64,000 bases of DNA from Baylisascaris procyonis (lineage: Eukaryota; Nematoda; Chromadorea; Rhabditida; Ascarididae): contig JAZARR010000175.1 in assembly GCA_037389465.1 (NCBI GenBank), forward strand, positions 1,364,001 to 1,428,000. Reading direction: 5' to 3'. The translations under genes and the position numbers were made by a program. This document shows, piece by piece, positions 13,605-24,600 of the stretch; positions within the stretch are counted from its first letter, which is position 1; each line of letters opens with the position of its first letter. The notes beneath the pieces were generated by a model, which saw nothing but the letters and a program-made list of their open reading frames with translations, was not told where the DNA came from and searched no databases.

Positions 13605-16600
13605 CTACCAGTTGGCACCCGATGGCGGAGCGGCACCCCATTCTCCCGGCTGATTCGGATCACTCTGTTGCTGACGATCCCAGTTAGCCGTCTCTTGAGC
13701 CCAATCGCCTACTTCCTGCACTGAACTGAAGTCAATCTTCTGCGGAACAGTCTCTCCGGCTCCAATCGGCTGGAACTGAAAAAAAAAAAGTCAATAAATA
13801 CGATTCTAAGTGTTGTAAATCAAACTTCTTAGAAGATTTGCACACGTTAAACTTTCAGTGACTAATATTATGCTCTCTACTTCAACTAACCAATGAAAAC
13901 TATAACAGCACAAAAGATAGAAATTCGGTGTAGTCATCGCACATGAATTATGAATCTGAACCCGATGAGTCAATAAACAACTTAGAGAGAGTTCTATTTA
14001 CACTTATTCCTTGAAACTTTGAACAGCATGCATCTCGGTTATGGATTTCAGATATAAAATAAAAGCAAAGAGAAAACTTATGTAAACAGTAAGCGCCGCA
14101 CGTCAGTACTAAAAGACATTTCCGGCATTATCCCATCCATCACTATTTCAGTTCGCAGTGGCATGCTTGCCCCTGAGATAAGTTTGCACATTGCAAACAA
14201 GAGTCGGACCTCTTCGAGTTTTCCGGGCTCAGCTGCTGCAGCTGCTCCCCACGGTTCTTTGATTTCGCGTGCCTCGACCGCCTCCTCCTTCTCTTGTTCA
14301 TCGGGATCGCGGTAGAAGTACAGATCGGGCATGATCTCCTTATCATCAAGCACGAATCCAGTCTGCCGCGTCATCTTGCCCTTTATAAGCAACACCTCGC
14401 GTGCCAGCATCCACCACATTAGACCGATCGATTGTGGTCCCTTTAATTTCAATTCCTCAATAACACCATCTCTCCACTAATATTTCAGTTCGTTATTTTT
14501 GCTAAAGTCCAAAAAGCATCGTTACATACAAAAGACCATCAATATGTGTAACGAACCCATCGAGAATACACCCTTGAAAACTATACATTAGTCATCACTC
14601 GAATAACTTATATCAATTCTAAAATCTCATAAATCCCATGCGAAAGGTGGGCAGTATTTGAAGAAACACCTTACGCACGGTATTTCGAGATTTGCATACG
14701 ATTCGCTATAAAGAGGTCTCATCGAGGATAACCGAAAAAATCCATGCGACCTTTTCGAAGCTCACAGATGCAGCACAATGTGGCGTAAGCTTAATCGCAG
14801 ATTCATTAAAGAATGGAATTTAGAATGCGCACATTTGAACGTAAGGAGCAAACAAATATCACGCAGAATAGATGAAGTTTAAAAAGAAGTCATCATGATG
14901 CATCTGTGAAAAATATGCATAGAATAATAATCGGAAGTATAGCATCACCATACACCTGAAATAATATGTTGGCACTGTTTTCCCCTCCTCTAATTAAGTT
15001 CTCTTGTCAGACCTCAGAAAACAATCTCGCCTGGCTTTGTTTGCCCCACAAGAAACCTTCGGCAGCTTCTTTTTTACTCGGGAATACTTTGACCTAAGTT
15101 TTCAGTCCGCTATGCTTGGCTTATTTTTGAAATTTTCAACCATGGCTCATCGTGGGATGCTATTGGTACTTAAATGCTAAAATATATGTAATCCTTGAAA
15201 TCATAATCTTCAAGTCGCGATTTATGAAGCTTTGAAACTTCCTCCACCTTTGCGCAACCTATATCTTTTTCTCAAATTTGCCTTTTTTGAAGACAGAAGG
15301 GGAAGATTGTTGATGTAGCATGAGTTGGCAGAATGTTATTTAACATCTCATTAAAAACAAGTAGAATATAATTCTACTCTCATATGCAAATCTCAGCCTT
15401 ATTTAACAAACCTTTCCTTATTTCTTGTAATTTCCTGAAATCTTTTAAGCCCATATGACTTAAATGTTAGAAGAGATGGGCGCAGAAGTCATTGAAAAAG
15501 ATCCTAAGTCAATCCTGGCTGGCCAAATCATCATAAGCAGTGAAAAAGCACTGATCGTTACTACTGACGCCATCGTTATTGAATTACTGAGTTAAGGGAT
15601 TAAAATTAAATTAATATGTGGGTGGCAACCTTCGCTGCCGCAACCTTTATTTGTAGAAAGTCGAGTAGCGAATGGAGCTCGACAGATCAGCGTCGACCGC
15701 TGGCGATTGGACAGATCGTCAGGTGAATTAGATGAATTAAATTAATGCTTATCATATTACTCAATATTATAATTACCATCACAATTTCACCTACCCGTTA
15801 CTTACATCATCTTTCATTATTTTTTATTATCAATACCACTTGCTGCTATTAAAACAGCGGAAATAATTCGATGTTCACTGTAAGCAAAACGCAAAATGCT
15901 AAACACTACCTTGTTATTGCATGGGATAGCGATATCGACGAATTTGAGCGGTGAATCGGTGTTGCAGAAGCTGATTACAGGCACACCTACATAGGAGGCC
16001 TCGGTTACAGCTTGATGGTCAACACGCGGATCCGAGACAATCAACAAACGTGGCTCCTACAATTATTCATTAATACCACTGCAAACACATACATTCACAT
16101 CAGATCCGATACAGAAAATGTTTCGATGATAAGAAAACGATATAGATGCAATACAACAGTTGCGAGTAGAAAACGATGAACGTAACTTGTATTGACAGTG
16201 ATGCCTTCAAACATGGTATAAATGCATTAAATTATACATCTGGTGCATCGTTTTTGCCGACAAAGATGCATGAGCAAGATGAATTTAGGGCAGTTTCTTC
16301 ACTTATTTATCTAAAATTTCAACACAGACGCAGACCGACAAGCATACAGACATAATAATAGCGCGAACAACTGGTGAAGTCAGACTGCGAGAAGAAAGAC
16401 GCCCTAGCCATATCGGTTTTTAATTAAATAGAACATTTTTTAAACCTAAAATACAAAATGATTGTTCCGAGGTCAAAACTGAAAGTGAGTCTGGAAGAAG
16501 AAAAGCCATAACGAAACATCGTTATTGCATCAACGTCAACTAGCTGGAAATATGTTCTAAAAAATCACTTGTGATAGAAGCAGTATACAAAACAAAAATG

Positions 16601-17891
16601 ACATCAAAAACAGAAAGAACCACAACAAGAGAATTTTCCACAAAACAATAAAGTAAAAGTAGAAAAAATGACGCTATACAACAATTTCCAAACGAGATAT
16701 TTTAGCGTTGCAACAAATAAAAACCTCTTCGGATGTCTACGTGTTAAACTACAGTTGTGATGATCGATTTTTTAAAAATTTGAGCTGTTACGGCAATCAA
16801 CAGTGTTAAAAATATCCTCGAAGAAAGCTGAATCAACCTTGAATGATTTCTGAATCTGATTGGTGAGACAACCGGGCGTGAATCGACCGAAAATTGGAGT
16901 CGCACCAGTATGTGCCGCAAACTTCAGAAGTGCTCTTTGCGCATATGGACGTGCCGATACAACACAGACGTCAGCCGGATTCTCGATCGCAGCCACTGCA
17001 CGTGCAGCAAGCAACAGCTTCTCCCATGTTTTCTTTAGATAGATGATGTGTGTTCCTGTATTACAATAATAACTATACAATAGATTAGTGATGTTCGTTT
17101 CTTAGAGCTATATCTACGTAGACTTCTCTTCTTTTATTGCATAACACTCAGTTTAATGCATGAAGGACGGATAATCGAAATTGATGGACTAAACGAATCG
17201 ATAGAAGATAGGGTTTCACTGCGTTACCGCTGCAAAGCTTCTGAATGCATTTAGAGATCACCTGTTAAGACTGACTGAAACCATCACCTTGCGATGTCAA
17301 ATTCAGCCCATGGCTACCATTCTGAGCATCAACATAAACGGACCAAACGTAGAGAGCAATGAAAAGAGTTGTGGAACAAACTCGCATGTTTAGAAATATT
17401 TTTACTGTTCTGCCTTCATAAAAATTCGACCTTGATAACGATTCATTCACTTATATTAAAAAACACCGCCATTAATTTAAATCAAGCACTGATTGAAAAA
17501 CTTAGGCAGCCAAAATAGACCGGTCGATCGAACCTATACGACTTATTTATCAAGAATGAACTTAGTAGGTTGGTAATACATGAGTGGAAATTATTTCCAA
17601 CAAACTCAAATCTTAAATAAATATTATTAATTTTTTTAAATGTGGTATTTGTTTAGCACTGAAAAAATTGTATCACTGTCTTATTTTCTAAGCTGATCAT
17701 TTTATATATTTATGTTATCGAATCCATTCCTCTTTATGAATACAACTAAATAACGTACCATCAGGTCGCCGTTTCCATACATATTGCTCCATTTGAAAAT
17801 CGCAATTTGATGCCCCAATGTGTGTTTGACATGCCAACAACTTCATTACATCCTCCTCCTTTAAAGTGAACGGTTCAATGCCACCCGACAT
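13605..17891 (-). CDS. rpsa: 40S ribosomal protein SA (laminin-receptor homologue, uS2)
   Basis: Component of the small ribosomal subunit head, uS2 family, needed for 40S maturation. Exons on the minus strand: 17759-17891, 16838-17055, 15910-16056, 14210-14440, 13605-13775. They total 900 bases, giving 299 aa, the usual length for animal RPSA. Start chosen at MSGG, as in other animals; a longer frame upstream has no ATG. The uS2 core spans about residues 10-205, with [86 protein letters not shown] and [10 protein letters not shown]. The acidic C-tail carries the family's W-containing repeats ([14 protein letters not shown], final ANW). Exon 4 begins after an odd TTAAAG acceptor, but the CNNKG..SIGLMWW motif fixes the junction. 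Its donor (GAG|GTCCGA) is also weak. Introns are 434-1469 bases. A CRE-like palindrome lies just upstream. Confidence 0.97.
15464..15595 (+). CDS. 43-codon ORF antisense inside RPSA intron 3, doubtful
   Basis: An ATG-to-TAA frame of 44 codons on the opposite strand to RPSA, inside its largest intron (14441-15909). The peptide looks protein-like: an acidic helical start ([16 protein letters not shown]) followed by beta-type Ile/Val-rich segments ([15 protein letters not shown]). Many third positions are C or G, unlike the surrounding intron. There is a stop codon just before the ATG and no clear splice site. It may be a short gene, an exon or a fragment of a decayed copy of another gene. I do not recognise it. 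Confidence 0.15.
   Translation: MLEEMGAEVIEKDPKSILAGQIIISSEKALIVTTDAIVIELLS
17265..17387 (-). CDS. Short ORF with signal-peptide shape in RPSA intron 1, doubtful
   Basis: Forty codons on the same strand as RPSA, within intron 1 (17056-17758). The N-terminus has a Met-Arg start, a hydrophobic stretch ([14 protein letters not shown]) and a plausible cleavage site after VDA. The rest is polar with two N-glycosylation-type sequons (NGS, NLT). A possible donor (CAAG|GTGATG, plus 17286-17287) would make it a first exon. Short frames like this arise by chance in AT-rich introns, so this is only a candidate. Confidence 0.15.
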   Translation of the reverse strand: MRVCSTTLFIALYVWSVYVDAQNGSHGLNLTSQGDGFSQS

Positions 17892-17919
17892 CTTTTCTTT
17901 TTTATCACTACCCAAATGA

Positions 17920-17927
17920 TGACGTCA
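17920..17927. promoter_or_regulatory. CRE-like palindrome TGACGTCA upstream of RPSA
   Basis: A perfect TGACGTCA lies 28 bases before the RPSA start codon. Sites of this form bind bZIP factors of the CREB/ATF class in animals. Three further copies occur in the window (35833, 45526, 53121). Function here is inferred from position only. Confidence 0.4.
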
Positions 17928-20900
17928 CCTGCAATATGCAAAGTAGAGAATATGCCAATAGACATAAACAGCACGAGAGAGAGAACAACGAAGAAACGTA
18001 CAGGTAGCAAAGAGAAATGCGAAAAAAAAACATCAAAAACTGTATTTCCATCAGATAGCTTTAATTCCTTTGAAATATTAACGAAATTGATTTTTAAAAA
18101 TAAGAAATGTGCAGAAATTGACCTATAGGATCAATGAGAACAATTACACTTTTTGATCATTGATCAGCCGATGGATTAACCAGTGAGTGATCGATGAAAT
18201 TTTTGACTGCACATTACCCATTGAAGAGAAAAAGAGATATCGTGGGGTAGCCCACAACTTGACAACGGATGCAAAAGCATGGCTAGGCCATTTTCGAACA
18301 GAAAACATAGCCTTCAGTATATATGAAAAAACGTGGCCAACCAACTTTGGACAAGGGAAACATTGGAATGAAAGTGCGCATGTGCGTCACTACGACCTCG
18401 ACTTGGTGGCCAGATATCCCCTCCAGCTGGCTTGGGGACTTCTTTCTAGTCAGCCCAATTAGAGTCGCGTCTAACGCTATGAAACCTAACCGGCGAATGG
18501 GTGATGATGATAGTTAAACCAGCCGAACCATCCGGAATTTACAGGATGCATGTCAGGAACAAACCTTGCAGTCAGCTAATATCTGGGTAGAAACTATGCC
18601 CACTTGTTTCAATTTTCAAGCACTTTTAAGAACACCTTATGCCTATTTATTGCCGCAAACAATGCAAAGCTACTTCGCACTTATGTTATGTTAACTATCA
18701 ATTCACTCAGTCCTTTATCCCTGCCCACTCGCACCTTCCTCCAATCGTCGTTCTCCTTCCTTCTTTATGCCTTAACGTCACGTTTACGTATTGAACAAAT
18801 ATCACTATGCTATGCGCAAACAACGATATCGGTAATAATGAGTTTGGAATGGTAAAAATTTTTGGAAGAATCTGAAATATGTAGCTTTGATTATTAAACG
18901 AAAAAGTAAAGACAAGCAAACCATATCTAGATTATTTGAAAATAGACGACGCACTGCTTTCACCTTGGAGAAGAGGGCTGAGGGCGTTTCCTATCTCTGA
19001 CCCATAAGCATGCAAAAATGAGCCTAGATTAAATCGGGTGTCCATCATGACCGAGCCGAAATGCCTTGAGATATAAGAAAAAACGTTCATGTTTGCAGGA
19101 TGGAACACCATTTTTCAAAAAAGATTTGAAAAATACGATGTCCAAATTGTCTTCTAAACTTAAGAACCATAAAGAAAAAATAAATGAAAAGAATGGCATT
19201 CCTTCCGCTATTTTGTAGCGGATTATATAAATACAACATCGAAGAATTCAACCACTTACGCCGAAACAACAATCCTTGAATCACTGATTATTCCAATGCC
19301 ACAAAATTATTCACCAACCTGAAATCTATAAAGTATGCAAAAATGAATGAGGCCATCACCACTAAATAACATCGAATCACCTGTCTACATGAACATCTAC
19401 ACCATCTGTTCATTGCTTTTGGGCCTCGATTATGGTAGTTTGTTGAGAATCTTGAGACGAATTTCAATGGTTGGATTTCTGCCAATTATTCAAGCCTAGA
19501 AATGAATTTTTCTCTCTTTCGCTATAGGATATAAGTTTTTTTTTTTTTAAACGATGTAGCACGGAATTCGCTGTAAATCGCTAACGGATGGGGTGATTGA
19601 TGATGTGTTTTCCATATTTTTCATTAATCTTATATTCGTTTTGGAAAGCAGCTATTAGTTAAGGTATCCGATGTTCGATCCTAACAGCTCAAAATCTAGA
19701 GGTCAATGTTTGCTGATGGAAAATTCTAATCTGTCTAATTATCTCACAACCTAGATAAGGGTTTGTTCTGCTGACGTCGTCTCTGTGTATTTGTATGCGT
19801 ATTTGTTTGTCTGTCTGCAGCTTTCAGATCGGGAATTACTGAAGCTTAAGCTAGGAATCGTGGTGAACGTGATATAGCTTGTGGAAGTTTTGTATGACAT
19901 CTTGTTGGCTCAGTTAAAATATAGACGCTTTTTTTTGGTTTTTTAATTATTTTTTGATAATTTTTCAGTATAGTTGATCTATTGTTCACAATACAAAGAT
20001 GTATCATAGATATCTGAGCAGCGATTGTGATACTCTTTTCTATTTGTTCTTTTTTTATATGCGATGATTTGTTTTAATATTTTCGCTTATTGAAATAGTT
20101 TGATATGAAAGTGTTCGCTGATTAATAATAATAATAATGCTGTTGAAATTCAGAGAGAAACATTGGAAAATATATTTAAACGATTTTGTCTATTTAAATA
20201 TATTTAAGTGGGATCCTCACAGCAACTCGTTGTTTTTTAAGTTGGCGCTACTAGATGCAAACTATTTTACTGCCGATTAAACAATAATATGCTTGGGTAT
20301 CTCATTTACACTATAATTATGAGGAATTAACAAGTATAAAGAAAAATGGAATGGTTTTAGGCCCCGAGGCAAAATATCTTCTCTTGCCTCTTTGGTTTCT
20401 CAGCGAGCATTTCAATCTATAGAGAGGGCAACGGGAGGAGGGGGTTGAGGGATAGTAATGCGATACATAGGCGTATCCATGCGCTTATAGAAAGGGGATA
20501 TTTTCTCACATGCAACGATAGGGTATGCTCGACGCGAGAATTAAAGATTTATAAGTGTGCGTATGTTATAGCGTTTGCCTCTTGTACTTTCGTAAGTGGG
20601 CTTACGCGCGCGGCATCGCTACTCATCTTATCGGCGGTAATGCACCTCGGCAGGTAGAGAGCTGAAAAGTTATCCCATAAGGTAAAGCATCACATCAGTT
20701 ATTTGGAGGCCGTTTGAAAGCATAGCTGAGGTAACATGGGAAAAACGGAGACCACTATGCCCGAATCAGAGAGATCTCACATTCGCCTGAGGGCTTAGTG
20801 CAATGGCTATAAAGCTGCAATATGATTTGCATAGCATCGGAGCTCGAGCTTCAAGAGCGCGACATATACCTCGAGCGAAAGGTTTTTTCCGGAAATTCGA

Positions 20901-21368
20901 AAAAATAGGTGCAACACATCGTCCGGGGAAACACACGAGGGGCATTTGACGGTGTCGTAGAGTTCAAGGTAACAAGGCACAAGTATTTTAAAACGAACTT
21001 TTTGATAATGAAGCCAGATCCACAAAATAAAAAGTCATCATTTTCAGCTTTGGTGATAAGCTGTTACTATCTCTTCACTCTAGGCTATTCTCTCGAAATG
21101 ATTGAGTGTGGTAATTGAATCGTTTTGGTGGGTTTATATTTCTCAATGCGATTTTTGTGTGTTTTACCACTTCATAATAATAAAAAAATAAAAAAAACCT
21201 GAGATTTCACTCCCAAATGCATAGATTCCTTTCAGTTGCTTCGCTTTCGAGAAGGATACCACTATTTGATCGTGCATTGAACAGCTAAACGGCGGGTGCA
21301 CGTTGTGGATTCGATTCTCGGCCATTATTATTGCTCTTCTCTTTAGTAGTCCATCCGATCGGGTGTTT

Positions 21369-21370
21369 AG
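21369..21370 (+). promoter_or_regulatory. 3' splice (possible trans-splice) acceptor before HIBCH start
   Basis: GTGTTTAG ends 17 bases before the ATG. In nematodes such a site is often the spliced-leader addition point. It could equally be the end of a 5' UTR intron. Confidence 0.35.
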
Positions 21371-21387
21371 CTGCATAGTGAGTAGTG

Positions 21388-21590
21388 ATGATTGCCAGAC
21401 GGCTTTTATTCATCTCTGCCAGATCGGTAAGTGAATCTTGAATAGTCGTTTTATATATTTGTTACGAATAAACATGGATATTAAAATGTCGTATAATAAA
21501 ATTTTTCAACATGGAAAATGATAGGAGTGAGAATTGGAATGAAGGAAATTGTTGGAGTGATAAATATAGGTTTGAGATTTGTACTTCAAC

Positions 21591-21671
<81 letters not shown>

Positions 21672-24600
21672 AAAATTTCACACTCAGAAGTGCGATCTCG
21701 TTTGTTATTGTTGAAGGATTTTTTGTCTAGAATTCGTTTCTGTTTTCATCTTTAAGTTATTTATCGTTAATTGCTTCAACCCCAAAACTTCGCAATTCTT
21801 CCGCTTAAAAAGAAATTGTCAGTTCTTCATGAAATTTTTATTGTGTTCCTTAAAGCTTTTCCGCGTCACTAAAATCGTCTCTACGCCTCTGTTTGTCGAA
21901 TATGTTCTTCCGTATATAATAATAAATAATACGTATATTTATTTATTCCGATCTGCAGCTAAACATATAGTATTTGCATATGCGTTCGTTGTTGGAACCC
22001 ATTAATCCCATATGAAAATTCAAAATAGAATATTTAAAATTGGTGGGTCCCTCTCTGTTATTGGTGTTTTATGCAAAATTATATGGAGGATAGTTTAGGT
22101 GGCGTCACATTCCACAAACGCCAATGAGGTGCTCATATCGGCGGTGAACGGAAAACGAGTGATCACGTTGAATCGACCTAGAGCACTGAACGCTCTCAAT
22201 TTATCGATGGTTCGCACTATGTATCCCAAGTATAAGGTATGCTTCTTATTGCGATGCGTTTCTTTAGCACCGAGTTTGCTGGCAGCAAGGTAGATTTATT
22301 TCAAAGTTAAAGAAGGCGTGTGAAAGCATATGCTGTGCGAAGTTACGGTTCAAAGATTTACGGACCTTCGAGATGGAATTACACTGTGAAGCTCGAGCTC
22401 ATGCTATAAACTTCGAGCTCTTATGCGTCTATAACTTTAATTGTTGGCATCGAATCGCTAAGTTGAATTTAGATCATGTGAAAGTGGGAAATGTTACGTT
22501 TTCGATATTTGGAGTCATTCATCTCATTTGAGATGTTAAATTGTCATCGGCTCGTTTTTAACTTCGTCATCATTTCTGTTGTGAAATATTTTACCTAATT
22601 GAACTTCTAGTCTTTGTGCAGGTGGAACTGCAGTCTTGGCTTATCGCATTTGCAGAACATGGAGCCCTCAAGAAGGAGTGGTGTTGTGCAGCGATGTCCG
22701 AGTGGTTAAGGAGTTTGACTCGAAATCAAATGGGCTCTGCCCGCGTAGGTTCGAATCCTGCTCGCTGCGGATGTTTTGAAAGCTCTCATTGTGTGTATGA
22801 AGCGATGTGCGAGTGGTTGGGTAGGTGGGTTATGTGTTTAAGAGCGGTGGTGGTGGATTTGCAGGCGGGGTTGGCGGGGCGTAGTTGGGGTTATTGGTGA
22901 AGCATTGGGGAGCGTGTGTTTAAAAGCGAATGGGCGGTAAAAGTTCGTTTGGGATTTTTCCCACAGTTAACTGTGACAATGACGATTGTCTGCAAGATGT
23001 TCTATATCATAAGCGTCGAGTATCACAGGGTGTTATGGTCATTGCTATGAAGTTTTATAGGTTGTTATTGTAGAAATGGAATGAAGACGGTGACGTATGT
23101 CTGGTGATGATGAAGGGAGCTGGTGATAAAGCGTTCTGTGCTGGAGGCGATGTTGTCGGTGAGTGATTTTGTAATTGATTCGATGTGAGACATCAAAGGA
23201 AATATTATAGTGGAAATACCAAGTTTAGAGAAAAGTAGCATAGAGGTGAAGATGTCTAACATTCTGTTTTGGTTTTCTCTAGATTTATTATGGGCAATTT
23301 CATTGAACTAGATGAATTGAGCTTGTTTAATAGCGTAGAAAATATTGATAATTGTTTATATATGTCTGCTGAGGTGATAGCCTTTTCAATTTTTCACTAA
23401 TAAAAAAAAAACTTTGTCAATAACGCGAATATGCTATCAAAACCGATGCATGGGAATTTCATCGTTCGCATAAGTTCGAACTTTATGGGTAAACTTTCAA
23501 TAAGGAAGAAGTGAAACCCTATCCACACATAGCCACGAAATAATTCAGAGACAAATGAAGTTCACAAGTAAGTTGTAGAAGATGTAAGTCATTTCGTTTC
23601 GCCACTTAATTCAATCTCTTATGAGCTTTGCTATTGTTTCCGAATCGGAGTGCAATCATCTCTTCACCCTTCTCTTCCACCTTCCACTTTTCCGTGATTG
23701 CGTATTTATAAATATCGAAGATTTTTTTTATTTTTATTTTTCATATTCTTTTCAGCAGTAACGAAATCATATAAGGCGAACGATCCAGCACAAACGGTGC
23801 ATAAAGATTTCTTCCGCGAGGAGTATCTATTAAACCATCAGATTGGAACCTGCAAGATGCCTCATGTTGCACTCATTGATGGCATCACTATGGGTGGGGT
23901 AGGTGGTTAACTTTTTTTTTCCGTTGCAATATTGCGCTCATACGTTTTCCGTTCCTATTTTACCTTTAAAGGCATAGACAAGTTGCATTGCATTTTACTG
24001 AAAAATGTGTATGAGTAGACTAGGCAAAATCGTATCTATTTTTACCGATAAATGCATACATGCATTGTGGATGGCATCGGGGCTGTTGTTCGTTCGCAAC
24101 AACACTAAAATTGTGTAGAATACGGCGATGATTTGATTAATGCTGTAAAATTGAATCGATTGTTTCATATTCAAATGGCTAAAGCATTTCACAGAGAGAT
24201 TCGATACTGCAATCTTGCTTGCTTGTAATTTTATGGAAGTTGTCAGTCATCTGATTCGCTCTATTGCTATTGAAATGTGCTATTTCGAATAAAAAACTAG
24301 TAGCGTATGATATTATTGGAGGAAATGTAAGAGGACAATAAAAAACTTTATACACGGACTTTAACTTTAGTAAAGGTCGATAGTATCTTTGTTGGAAATA
24401 TGTGAGAGTATATGATTTAGGCGAGAATTGCTTCTTCAATTTATTGGGCCTAATTATGTTGTTAAGGGATGTGGATTATCGGTGCATGGTAAATTTCGAG
24501 TAGCAACCGAGAGGACAATGCTTGCAATGCCAGAAACTGCACTTGGACTCTTTCCTGATGTTGGAGGTTTGTTCCCTCTTCGTGGTCCCTTTTTTTGTGC

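Larger units (their letters stand above)
17892..21387. other. Divergent intergenic region between RPSA and HIBCH genes
   Basis: This region must contain both promoters, since the two genes point away from each other. I see no exon I can join. A 91-codon plus-strand frame at 18187-18462 overlaps another frame at 18323-18517 and has a somewhat different base composition from its surroundings. It may derive from a repeat. A plus-strand frame at 20445-20657 contains a good donor (TTTC|GTAAGTGG) but no supported partner. No TATA box is evident next to either gene. Confidence 0.5.

Noticed and set aside
18187..18517. Two overlapping plus-strand frames upstream of RPSA
   Set aside because: Neither shows a domain or paired splice sites; possibly repeat-derived, but I cannot name the repeat.
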